Below, one piece after another: positions 1 through 7,726 of a stretch of 43,330 nt of DNA. The DNA is from DASXBJ01 sp036491755 (lineage in GTDB: Bacteria; Chloroflexota; Dormibacteria; Dormibacterales; Dormibacteraceae): positions 1-43,330 of the forward strand of contig DASXBJ010000140.1 in the NCBI GenBank assembly GCA_036491755.1, in the 5' to 3' direction. Under the pieces are notes generated by a model that ran no database searches, was not told where the DNA came from, and was given only the letters and a program-made list of their open reading frames with translations. The stretch's first letter is position 1. Each line of letters starts with the position of its first letter. The position numbers and the translations under genes are program-made.

Positions 1-90
1 TATTTGATGATGGCGGTTGTTGTGGTGGCTGCCGCGCTGATCACCGACCTCGTCTACGCCGCACTCGACCCCAGGGTGGTTTACGCGTAG
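1..90 (+). CDS. ABC transporter permease, DppB type (C-terminal fragment)
   Basis: Only the last 29 codons are inside the window; the frame is open from base 1 and stops with TAG at 88-90. The visible peptide is one hydrophobic helix (MMAVVVVAAALITDLVYAAL) followed by DPRVVYA. The D-P-R ending after a final helix is typical of DppB/OppB-type inner-membrane permeases of peptide and nickel importers. The next gene starts 2 bases later and encodes the partner DppC-type permease, which supports the assignment. The rest of the gene, and probably a binding protein, lie to the left of the window. Confidence 0.8.
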   Translation, partial: YLMMAVVVVAAALITDLVYAALDPRVVYA

Positions 91-92
91 CA

Positions 93-974
93 ATGGCAAT
101 CGACGAAGTAATCCGGGCCAAGAGCCAAACCCCAACACCGGTTGTTTCTTCGGCCGCCAACGGTTGGATCAATCGAGCCGCCATTGTGGTGGTTGCCCTT
201 CTGGTCGTGGTCGCTGTGGCTGCTCCCATGCTTCAGCTGCCAAGCCCGACAGGCTTTTCCGACCAGCCCTTGGCCCCGCCTTCGGCCGGGCATGTCATGG
301 GAACCGACCAATTTGGGAGGGACATCCTCAGTCGCATCGTCTGGGGAACCAGGAGCGCGCTCCTGGTCGCGGTTGGCTCTGCAGGAATCTCCGTCGTCGT
401 AGGAGTTGCGCTCGGGAGCATCGCCGGTTATGCGGGCGGATGGATCGACGACATTCTCAGCCGGACGTTCGATGTCTTCCTTGTGGTACCGGCGTTCTTC
501 TTGTTGGTCCTGATGGCCGCGCTGTTCGGCCCAAGCATGCCGGTGGTCATGGCCGTCATCGGCCTCACCACCTGGCCGAGCTCGGCGCGCATCATGAGGT
601 CGCAGACGCTGACGTATCGGACCAGGGCGTTCGTCGACGCGGCTCGGGCGGCGGGCGGCGGGCCGCTCTACCTTCTCGCTCGGCACATCGTGCCCAATGC
701 CATCGCGCCGGTGATCACCAACGGCACGGTGACCATGGGACAGGCGATCCTCATCGAGGCCGGGCTCAGCTACCTAGGCCTTGGCGATCCGAGCAGCATC
801 AGCTGGGGCCGGATGATCTTCGACGGCCAGAAGTACCTGGACGGAGCGGCCTGGATGAGCATCTTTCCGGGTGTGGCGATGCTCGTCACCGTCCTGGCGC
901 TAAACCTGGCTGGAGACAGCTTCATCGGGGCACTCCTTGGGCCGAGACGTCGCCGGATGAGCCGGCAGCGATGA
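93..974 (+). CDS. ABC transporter permease, DppC/OppC type
   Basis: A 293-residue inner-membrane permease subunit of a peptide/opine-type importer. It has an N-terminal helix at about residues 28-48, then the region with MGTDQFGRDILSR that precedes the transport domain in DppC proteins, and five further helices. The cytoplasmic EAA loop that contacts the ATPase is visible (FVDAARAAGGGPLYLLARHI). The family motif SYLGLG follows. Length is normal. The start at ATG 93 sits 2 bases after the preceding permease stop, and the end overlaps the ATPase start as ATGA, so the operon is translationally coupled. Substrate unknown; the downstream hydrolases suggest an amide or peptide-like compound. Confidence 0.93.
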   Translation: MAIDEVIRAKSQTPTPVVSSAANGWINRAAIVVVALLVVVAVAAPMLQLPSPTGFSDQPLAPPSAGHVMGTDQFGRDILSRIVWGTRSALLVAVGSAGISVVVGVALGSIAGYAGGWIDDILSRTFDVFLVVPAFFLLVLMAALFGPSMPVVMAVIGLTTWPSSARIMRSQTLTYRTRAFVDAARAAGGGPLYLLARHIVPNAIAPVITNGTVTMGQAILIEAGLSYLGLGDPSSISWGRMIFDGQKYLDGAAWMSIFPGVAMLVTVLALNLAGDSFIGALLGPRRRRMSRQR

Positions 975-1972
975 CGAACCCCCCTCTTCTCACAGTCGAT
1001 CGCCTGGTGGTTTCGTATCAGGGCGCCGCGGGTCCTATGCGCGCTGTGGATAACGTATCGCTTGCGTTGGGGCGCGGAGCCACAGTCGGGCTCGTCGGTG
1101 AATCGGGAAGCGGAAAGAGCACGTTTGCTCTCGCCCTGATGCGCCTCCTTCCGCGCCACGGTTGGATCGAATCCGGATCGGCCACCCTTGGCGACACAGA
1201 CCTTCTCGCGATGACTGACGAGGAGTTTCGTCGCGCCATCCGCTGGCGAGCGATGTCCATGGTTTTTCAGAGCGCCATGAACTCGCTCAATCCAGTGATG
1301 AGAGTCGGGCGACTCCTCCTAGAAGCGATTCAGTTTCACGACCGCAGCCTGAGCAGGTCTGAGGCCGGCGAGAGAGTGAGCGAGCTGTTCGTCGCGGTTG
1401 GGCTCAGGAAGGAGGACCTTCGGCGCTATCCGCACGAGATGAGCGGCGGAATGCGGCAGCGGGCGGTGATCGCGTTGAGCCTGGTGGCGAGCCCTCAAAT
1501 CGTGATCGCCGACGAGGCTACGACTGCCCTCGACGTTCTCATTCAAGACCAGATCCTGCTCACGCTCCTCGAGCTCAGGGAGAAGCGAGGCCTCAGCCTT
1601 CTTGTGGTCTCGCATGACATCGACGTGATTGCCAAGGTATGCGACGAGGTCCTTGTCATGTATGCGGGGAGGATCGTCGAACAGGGCCCGACAGCCGATG
1701 TGCTCCGGAACCCCGCCCACCCCTACACCGCAGGCCTTCTTGCAGCCCTTCCGACACTGAGGGGCAGGAAGCGGCGGCTCCCCGCGCTGTCACGGCGTGC
1801 AAATCACCCCGCAGGCGATGCGCGGGGCTGCCGCTTCGCCCCACTCTGCTCGCTCGCGGAAGACATCTGCTGGAGCATCGAGCCGGAACTGCCGGACACG
1901 AAGCGCGCGGCGCGCTGCCATTTCGCCGGCGACAGCCGGATCCGTGACGCATTTGCGGACGATGTTTCCTGA
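971..1972 (+). CDS. ABC transporter ATPase, DppD/OppD type
   Basis: A 333-residue cytoplasmic ATPase that powers the importer encoded just upstream. Walker A GESGSGKST is at residues 43-51, the Q-loop is in MVFQSAMNSLNP, the signature MSGGMRQR is at 157-164 and Walker B IVIADEATTALD follows near 181. The C-terminal oligopeptide-transporter extension is present: HPYTAGLL, then a cysteine-rich tail with four Cys. In some DppD proteins such a tail binds an iron-sulfur cluster, but this cannot be shown here. The frame is open much further upstream; ATG 971 is chosen because it forms an ATGA overlap with the permease stop and gives a normal N-terminus (MTNPPLLTVDRL). Confidence 0.94.
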   Translation: MTNPPLLTVDRLVVSYQGAAGPMRAVDNVSLALGRGATVGLVGESGSGKSTFALALMRLLPRHGWIESGSATLGDTDLLAMTDEEFRRAIRWRAMSMVFQSAMNSLNPVMRVGRLLLEAIQFHDRSLSRSEAGERVSELFVAVGLRKEDLRRYPHEMSGGMRQRAVIALSLVASPQIVIADEATTALDVLIQDQILLTLLELREKRGLSLLVVSHDIDVIAKVCDEVLVMYAGRIVEQGPTADVLRNPAHPYTAGLLAALPTLRGRKRRLPALSRRANHPAGDARGCRFAPLCSLAEDICWSIEPELPDTKRAARCHFAGDSRIRDAFADDVS

Positions 1973-2969
1973 GAGCCCTGTCCTATCCGGAGCCGACCTG
2001 GTCCGGGTGTTTTCCGGCCGTGGCGATCTGACCGGAATTCTTGGTGGCGCCTCGCAGACTCGGGCGGTGGACGGAGTCGACATCGATCTGAACAAGGGCG
2101 AGATCGTCGCGCTGGTTGGCGAATCGGGTTCGGGGAAGACAACCCTCGGCCGTCTGCTCACGCTCCTCGAAACCCTGTCGAGCGGCCGGCTGGTCCTGGA
2201 CGGCAAAGTGATCACGCACGCTCGGGGACGGGTCTTAAAAGAGGTTCGACGGAAGGTCCAGATCATCTTTCAGAACCCGTATGACTCGCTCGATCCCCGC
2301 GACACGGTTCACCGCGCCGTGACAGAGCCCCTGGCGATCCATTCGATCGGCTCACGTCGGGATCGAACCGACCGAGCCACTGAAATGCTACAGGCCGTAG
2401 GCCTAACGCCTGTCGAGCAGTACCTGGACAAGCTGCCCCACGAGCTCTCCGGCGGCCAGCGCCAACGCGTCGCGATCGCTCGGGCGATGGTGTTGAGACC
2501 GGAGGTGCTGATCGCAGACGAGCCGATCTCCATGCTGGACGCCTCGATCCGGTCGAGCGTGCTGAACATCATGCTGGACCTCAGGGACCAGTTCGGGCTG
2601 TCGATTCTGTTCATCACTCATGACCTTGCGAGTGCTCGCTACGTCTCCGACCGGGTGCTCGTCATGTATCGCGGTCAGATCGTCGAGTCCGGTCCGACCG
2701 ACGAGGTCGTCAACCGGCCTGCGCATCCGTACACCAAGCTCCTCGTCGAGGCGTCCTCGCGCCGGCTGGCCAGGCAACCCGCGACACGACTCTCACTCGC
2801 CACGGCCGCGTGCAGATTCGCAAGCAGGTGCCCGCAGGCTCAGGACTTGTGCGTGACGACCGCACCGCCCTTGTTCCAGGTCACTGGCCGGCACGGCTCT
2901 TTGTGTCACTTCGCGGGGGCAGTGGCGGATTCGTCGGTGGCCGGAGCGGATTTCACATCGGGTTCATAG
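1962..2969 (+). CDS. ABC transporter ATPase, DppF/OppF type
   Basis: The second ATPase of the importer, 335 residues. Walker A GESGSGKTT is at residues 53-61, the Q-loop is in IIFQNPYDSLDP, the signature LSGGQRQR is at 162-169 and Walker B VLIADEPISMLD is near 186. HPYTKLLVEA and a four-Cys tail follow. The chosen start is ATG 1962, which overlaps the end of the previous ATPase by 11 bases; the frame stays open to about 1797, but that stretch is shadow coding of the previous gene. DppD and DppF subunits normally work as a heterodimer under the two permeases. Confidence 0.93.
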   Translation: MFPESPVLSGADLVRVFSGRGDLTGILGGASQTRAVDGVDIDLNKGEIVALVGESGSGKTTLGRLLTLLETLSSGRLVLDGKVITHARGRVLKEVRRKVQIIFQNPYDSLDPRDTVHRAVTEPLAIHSIGSRRDRTDRATEMLQAVGLTPVEQYLDKLPHELSGGQRQRVAIARAMVLRPEVLIADEPISMLDASIRSSVLNIMLDLRDQFGLSILFITHDLASARYVSDRVLVMYRGQIVESGPTDEVVNRPAHPYTKLLVEASSRRLARQPATRLSLATAACRFASRCPQAQDLCVTTAPPLFQVTGRHGSLCHFAGAVADSSVAGADFTSGS

Positions 2970-2985
2970 ATAGGAGATTCGGCTG

Positions 2986-3759
2986 ATGGAAACTCACGGA
3001 GTGTACCTTGGAAACCTTCCCTGGACCGAGATAAAAGAACGGATAGACACCCATCCGGTGGTGATCTTTCCAATCGGTGCCGTGGAGCAGCACGGTCCGC
3101 ATATGCCGCTCCTCACAGACACCTTGATGGTGCGTTGGCTGGCGATCGAGGCGGCGCAACGGACCAGGGGCATCTTGGTCGCCCCGGAGCTGCCTTACGG
3201 AATGAGCGCCAACCATGCTCGCTTTGCGGGGACGGCCACGTTGGGGGTCGATACGCTGAGGTCCGTCATCGTCGACGTCGGCGAGTCGTTGCTGAGCCAC
3301 GGCTTCAAGACCTTTGTGATTCTGAACGGTCACGGGGGCAATAACGCGACGGCGGCAGTCGCCGCCATCGAGCTGCGAAGGCGAACGGGCAAGACCGTCG
3401 CCAACATCTACACGGCAGCGCTGGTCAAGAACGCATACAAGGAGCTCGAGTGCGAGGTCGTCTGGCACGCGGACGAGGCTGAAACCTCAGCTGTGCTGGC
3501 GGCTATGCCGCAGGTGGTCGCCATGGACCGCGCTGTGCGGGAGATCCCCGCTCCCATGCCCCTGTTTGAGTTCACCGAGGAGGCGCTTTCTCATTCCGTG
3601 GTCGATCTCGGCATCCCGGCCACCGACCTGATCACCAAATCGGGAACGATTGGGGACGCCACGCTCGCCCGGCCCGAGAAGGGACGCCGGATCGTTGACG
3701 AACAGATCGAGCACCTGAGCCATATCCTCACCTCGCTCGTCGAGGCCAGCTCGAATTGA
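2986..3759 (+). CDS. Creatininase-family amidohydrolase
   Basis: A 257-residue cytoplasmic metal-dependent amidohydrolase. The family signature GAVEQHGPHMPLLTD gives the metal-binding candidates Glu34, His36 and Asp45. A second motif, LNGHGGNN (His116), and a third, WHADEAETS (His161 and the following Glu), complete the catalytic core. Length is typical. ATG 2986 is preceded by AGGAG, and the gene lies 16 bases behind the ATPase gene. The family includes creatinine amidohydrolase and the mycofactocin peptidase MftE, but most members are uncharacterised, so the substrate is open. Its place in the importer operon suggests it opens a cyclic amide or cleaves an amide brought in by that importer. 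Confidence 0.9.
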   Translation: METHGVYLGNLPWTEIKERIDTHPVVIFPIGAVEQHGPHMPLLTDTLMVRWLAIEAAQRTRGILVAPELPYGMSANHARFAGTATLGVDTLRSVIVDVGESLLSHGFKTFVILNGHGGNNATAAVAAIELRRRTGKTVANIYTAALVKNAYKELECEVVWHADEAETSAVLAAMPQVVAMDRAVREIPAPMPLFEFTEEALSHSVVDLGIPATDLITKSGTIGDATLARPEKGRRIVDEQIEHLSHILTSLVEASSN

Positions 3760-4796
3760 TCTCGGAACGAAGCGTCACAGGGTTGGCCACCGAGCAGTTG
3801 AGTGCGTACCGGCGCATGAGGAATCAGAAGATCAAAACCACCCTATACCTGGGCGACCTGCAGGATTCGACGCCGCTGATGACGCCGGCAGTGGTGGTCT
3901 GTGGCGCCGCGGAGGGCCCGATGCTGTGGGCGCAAGCCACCATTCATGGACCGGAGGTTGGTGGGCTCGCGGGATTGATCGAATTGACGCAAACCATCGA
4001 TTTGGCCGATCTGAAGGGGACGCTCGTCGCCGTTCCAGCCATCAACCCGCTCGCTTTCAGGCAGGCGGCGCGACTGAATCCCTACGACGGCTTGAACATG
4101 AACCGCGCCTTTCCTGGCGACATTGGCGGGACCTTCACGGAGCAGGCCGCGGCTCGGGTATTTGAGCTCGCCGTCACGGCGGACTGCGTGCTCGACCTGC
4201 ACAGCGGAGGCGATCGGGCTGTGGTGCCGCACTATGTCATTTACCATGACGACGCTTCCGCGGCCAGCACCAGGTCGCGGGAATTGGCGCATCAATTGGG
4301 TCTCGGCATCATCTGGCGAGCCACCGACGACTGGCTGAGCGGTGCCCTCTTCACGAGAGCCACCAAGGCAGGCGTGCCGGCGCTTATCGTCGAGTCCGGC
4401 GGCGGCACCCTGGACCAACGCCAGGTCCGGACATTTGTCGATTCAGCGCGCCGGTTGATGGCCGGCCTGGGGATGCTTCCGGGCGATGATGGCGAACCCG
4501 CGGCCGCCCCGATTGAGATCGACGGCTGCGCGTTCGTCTACAACCGGCGGGGAGGGATCTATATGCCTCATGCCCAGGCCGGCGACGTAGTCGAAGAGGG
4601 AGACTTGATTGGCCGAGTGGTCGACCTTCTGGGCGATGTCGTTGAAGAGATCAGGAATCCGAAAGGCCGCGTCTGTCTGACCGCGGTGCCGGTCCCATAC
4701 GTCCCGGTGGAATCGGGCCACATGATCGCCGAGGCCGTCATGGTTAAAACGCCCACCGGCTCAGTGCAACCACTTACGGGAGGGAAGCGAGGTTGA
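3756..4796 (+). CDS. Succinylglutamate desuccinylase / aspartoacylase family deacylase
   Basis: A 346-residue zinc deacylase of the M14-like fold. Visible zinc ligands are His64 and Glu67 (IHGPEVGG) and His149 (DLHSGG); Glu213 in IVESGGG is the likely catalytic base. The substrate-binding stretch NPYDGLNMNRAFPG at about 108-121 is well conserved, and a beta-rich C-terminal domain follows. The family removes acyl groups from N-acyl amino acids (succinylglutamate, N-acetylaspartate, N-acetyl-diaminobutyrate). The start is TTG 3756, overlapping the upstream stop as TTGA; an ATG at codon 21 is an alternative. With the creatininase-family gene before it, a two-step scheme (amide opening, then deacylation) is plausible but inferred. 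Confidence 0.88.
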   Translation: MISERSVTGLATEQLSAYRRMRNQKIKTTLYLGDLQDSTPLMTPAVVVCGAAEGPMLWAQATIHGPEVGGLAGLIELTQTIDLADLKGTLVAVPAINPLAFRQAARLNPYDGLNMNRAFPGDIGGTFTEQAAARVFELAVTADCVLDLHSGGDRAVVPHYVIYHDDASAASTRSRELAHQLGLGIIWRATDDWLSGALFTRATKAGVPALIVESGGGTLDQRQVRTFVDSARRLMAGLGMLPGDDGEPAAAPIEIDGCAFVYNRRGGIYMPHAQAGDVVEEGDLIGRVVDLLGDVVEEIRNPKGRVCLTAVPVPYVPVESGHMIAEAVMVKTPTGSVQPLTGGKRG

Positions 4797-5773
4797 TCAA
4801 GGTCGACACGATCCAGAGCCGGCAGTTGACGGGCAACCTACTCGGAAATGAGACGCAGCGTGACCTGGTGGTCTACCTGCCACCGAGCTACTCGGAGATG
4901 GGAGACCGACGCTATCCGGTCGCCTACCTCCTGCACGGCTACAGCAACCGAGCGCTTTACTGGCCCTATGGACCTGCGCTGGCCTTCGGTGCGCTTCATC
5001 CACCAATCGGCGAGGTGATCGAAGAGGCTGTCCGAGATTTCCACGCCGAGGAGATGATCGTGGTCATGCCTGATGGGTGGAGCAGGTGGGGCTGCAGTCA
5101 GTGGGTCGACTCGCCGGTCACCGGAAACTTCGAGAGTTACGTGATCCAAGAGGTCGTTGCGCACGTTGATAAGAATTACAGGACGCTACCGCAGGCCCAG
5201 AGCAGGGGCGTATTCGGGATCTCTTCGGGCGGCTTCGGCGCCTGGCACCTGGGATCACGCAACCCGGATGTCTTCGCCGCGGTCAGCCTGCTGTCGGCCG
5301 ACTCCTACTTTGAAATCACCCACAAGCCCTTCTTCTACCAGTACTACGACCGGATTTTTCCGAACGCTCCGGCCGGTCCCATCGAGGGAGATATCGTGTC
5401 GTGGATGTGCTACGGACTGTCCCAGGCGTACACGCCAAATCCCTCAAAGCCGCCGTATTACGCTGACTTTGCGGTTGAGTACCCAAGCGGCCAGCTCAAT
5501 GAGGAGGCTTGGGCCAAATGGATTGCGCTCGATCCCGTGGTGTCATGGGAGCCGCGTCTTGCCAATCTTCGAAAGCTGAGCGGCCTGCTGCTCGACGCCG
5601 GCCGCAACGACGAGTTCGACCTGCACTACGGCCACAGGCTCCTCAGCAAGAACCTGAAAGGCGCCGGCATCAAACACGACTTCGAGGAGCATGCGGGCAC
5701 CCACACGAGCCTTATGTTTGAGCGGATCAAGTTTTCGCTCGGTTGGTTTTCGCAGATCCTTCAATTCTCCTAG
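4793..5773 (+). CDS. Esterase of the PF00756 (esterase D / antigen 85) alpha/beta-hydrolase family
   Basis: A 326-residue alpha/beta hydrolase. The strand-helix motif YPVAYLLHGY is at about residues 41-50. The nucleophile elbow GISSGG puts the serine at residue 144. A likely acid is in LLLDAGRNDEFD and the histidine in HAGTHTSLMF. No signal peptide is visible, so it probably acts in the cytoplasm. The start is TTG 4793, again overlapping the upstream stop as TTGA and preceded by purine-rich AGGGAAGCGAGG. It is the last gene of this operon; the region after it is non-coding. Substrate unknown. Confidence 0.88.
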   Translation: MIKVDTIQSRQLTGNLLGNETQRDLVVYLPPSYSEMGDRRYPVAYLLHGYSNRALYWPYGPALAFGALHPPIGEVIEEAVRDFHAEEMIVVMPDGWSRWGCSQWVDSPVTGNFESYVIQEVVAHVDKNYRTLPQAQSRGVFGISSGGFGAWHLGSRNPDVFAAVSLLSADSYFEITHKPFFYQYYDRIFPNAPAGPIEGDIVSWMCYGLSQAYTPNPSKPPYYADFAVEYPSGQLNEEAWAKWIALDPVVSWEPRLANLRKLSGLLLDAGRNDEFDLHYGHRLLSKNLKGAGIKHDFEEHAGTHTSLMFERIKFSLGWFSQILQFS

Positions 5774-5779
5774 GCTGGT

Positions 5780-5990
5780 GTGTCGTCCTCGAGTATTCGC
5801 AATGCTTCTGACGATGCCGATGGAGCCATATATGTAGCGGCCGCTGTAGCTGGTGAATCGGACGGCGATCTCAACCATCTCGCTTGGGTTGACGCGGATC
5901 GTGTCCTTGAGGCCGCGCTCGTGGACTCTGGGGGACGAATCGCCAGTAATCACTATCACGTTTGAGCTCGAAAACGACCGTTGTGGACCT
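5780..5990 (-). pseudogene. Decayed C-terminal remnant of a multicopper oxidase
   Basis: Read on the - strand, this gap encodes HERGLKDTIRVNPSEMVEIA followed by VRFTSYSGRYIY. This closely follows the consensus before the last copper site of CotA/bilirubin-oxidase-type enzymes (HERGxKDTVxVxPGE...VRFxxxxGxYxYHCH). The expected HCHILEHED box is missing in this frame. A frameshifted copy, CAT TGC GA(A) ATA CTC GAG GAC GAC, reading HC-ILEDD, can be found 3' of it at about 5783-5812. The upstream part (VIVITGDSSPRV) is also degenerate. No complete domain or start exists, so this is a gene relic rather than a working enzyme. Confidence 0.6.
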
Positions 5991-6041
5991 TGGTGGATCG
6001 CTTCCGACTTGTTCGCGACCCAGTGGCGATAGTCTTGTTCC

Positions 6042-6446
6042 GTGTCCAGGCATGTGGTCACCACCGACGCTGCCCCCAAGTCGCGTTTCTATAGTCAGGC
6101 CATCGTCGCTGGCGGATTGGTGTTCGTCTCCGGCCAGGGTCCGTTCCATCCGCAGTCCGGCAGCATAGTCGGCGAAACCATCCAGGAGCAGACCCGCCAA
6201 TGCTTGACCAACGTGAAAGCGATCGTGGAGGCCGCGGGCAGCTCGCTGGACCGAGCGGTTAGCGCCACGTTCATCCTGGGCGACCCTGAAGACTTCGCGG
6301 GAATGAATGAAGAGTGGGCGCGCTGGTTTCCCGTCGATCCGCCGGCGCGGCAAGGCGCGAAATTGCCGTTGAATATGCCGGGCTTGAAGATTTCGATCGC
6401 CGTGGTCGCGCTGGCGGGCGGAGCTGCATCCTCCTCTAAGGCTTGA
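6042..6446 (+). CDS. RidA/YjgF-family protein
   Basis: A 134-residue member of the RidA (YjgF/YER057c/UK114) family of trimeric chorismate-mutase-like proteins. VFVSGQGPFHPQSG and the middle helix region (QTRQCLTNVKAIVEAAGSSL) are clear, and the conserved arginine is kept in PPARQG. The Glu of E. coli RidA (KIEIEA) is replaced by Ser/Ala in KISIAVVAL, so classical 2-aminoacrylate deaminase chemistry is doubtful. The start is GTG 6042, with GTG 6054 as an alternative. It stands alone between a pseudogene remnant and a signalling gene, with no operon partner. Confidence 0.85.
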   Translation: MSRHVVTTDAAPKSRFYSQAIVAGGLVFVSGQGPFHPQSGSIVGETIQEQTRQCLTNVKAIVEAAGSSLDRAVSATFILGDPEDFAGMNEEWARWFPVDPPARQGAKLPLNMPGLKISIAVVALAGGAASSSKA

Positions 6447-6570
6447 CGTTCCTGTCCACATGGAGAGCGTCCAGTAACACAAGTAATCAGCGGATAAGAG
6501 ATCGGTTATCAAATATGCTGGGCAACGCTTAACCCCCACTTCGTCGCGGTCCATAATTTTCGTGCCTACC

Positions 6571-7668
6571 ATGGACGTTTCGGCGCCCGCGTACCCGCCT
6601 CTTCTTCTCTCGGCGACTCCAAACCCAGACATCCTCCTGGTTGACGACGAAGAGCCCAATCGCATCGCGTGTGACCGCACGCTCAGCGACGCCGGCTACC
6701 GATGCGACGGCGCGGAAGATGCGTTCGCGGCGAGGGCGAAGCTCGAAGCAAACTCGTACCGGCTCGTGATCCTGGACATCAACATGCCAGGAGAGTCCGG
6801 CCTCGACCTGCTGACGAGCATCAGGACGGACTGGTCCGACGTTGCCGTGGTCATGGTCACGGGGGTCGACGATCCGAAGCTCGCGCTGAAGGCGATCGAG
6901 ATGGGCGCGTACGGCTACATGGTCAAGCCGGTGCGCTCGAGCGAGCTCGTCATCAACGTCGCAAACGCGTTGTTTCGCCGTAGCGTCGACGCGGCGACGA
7001 GGTCTGCGGTCGAGCGCCTCGAGGCGGCGGTCAAGTCGCGGACGATAGAGCTGCTCGCCGCGCTCGAGGACCTGCATCAGTCGCAAAGCGAGACCATCCT
7101 CCGGCTGGCCAAGCTAGTCGAATTTCGCGACGAGGAGACCGGCCGGCACGTCGAGAGGATGAGTTACTACGCCGCGCTGCTGGCGCGCAAGCTCGGCATG
7201 CCAGAAAGCCGCTGCGAGGTGATCCGCCAGGCGAGCCAGCTCCATGACGTGGGCAAGGTGACCGTACCGGACGGAATCCTGTTCAAGCCCGGAAAGCTCG
7301 CTCCGGCCGAGTTCGAGGTCATGAAGGGCCACGCCGAGGCGGGTTACCGGATGCTGGCCAACTCGGGCTCAGATCTCATCCAGGTAGGGGCGGCGATCGC
7401 CCGCACCCACCACGAGCGATGGGACGGCACCGGCTACCCGAACAACCTCTCAGGCGATGACATCCCTCTGGAGGGGCGGATCGCATCGGTGGCGGACGTA
7501 TTCGACGCCCTCACCAGCCGGCGCGGATACCGGTCGGCGTTCCCGCCTGGCGTGGCCGTCCGGATGATCGCCGATGAACGAGGGCGGCAGTTCGACCCGC
7601 GCGTCGTCAACACGTTCCTGCGAGCGATGAGCGAGATAGAGGTCCTGAGGCAGCGGTACGAGGACTGA
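6571..7668 (+). CDS. Response regulator with HD-GYP domain (cyclic-di-GMP phosphodiesterase)
   Basis: A 365-residue cytoplasmic regulator. The receiver domain (about 20-135) has the acidic pair in LLVDDEEPN, phosphoacceptor Asp69 (LVILDINMPG), Thr in MVTG and Lys119 in MVKPV. A helical linker leads to an HD-GYP domain (about 175-355) with HDVGK (His225-Asp226), HHERWDGTGYP at 280-290 and a complete metal site region. HD-GYP domains hydrolyse cyclic-di-GMP, so phosphorylation should control its turnover. ATG 6571 is chosen; GTG 6562 is also possible. It is followed 58 bases later by two histidine kinases, the obvious phosphodonor candidates. Confidence 0.93.
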   Translation: MDVSAPAYPPLLLSATPNPDILLVDDEEPNRIACDRTLSDAGYRCDGAEDAFAARAKLEANSYRLVILDINMPGESGLDLLTSIRTDWSDVAVVMVTGVDDPKLALKAIEMGAYGYMVKPVRSSELVINVANALFRRSVDAATRSAVERLEAAVKSRTIELLAALEDLHQSQSETILRLAKLVEFRDEETGRHVERMSYYAALLARKLGMPESRCEVIRQASQLHDVGKVTVPDGILFKPGKLAPAEFEVMKGHAEAGYRMLANSGSDLIQVGAAIARTHHERWDGTGYPNNLSGDDIPLEGRIASVADVFDALTSRRGYRSAFPPGVAVRMIADERGRQFDPRVVNTFLRAMSEIEVLRQRYED

Positions 7669-7726
7669 GCTGACCTCTCGGTCCGCGTCCCGGCCTCCGC
7701 AGTGGCGTCTCTTCGGCACGGCAGCC

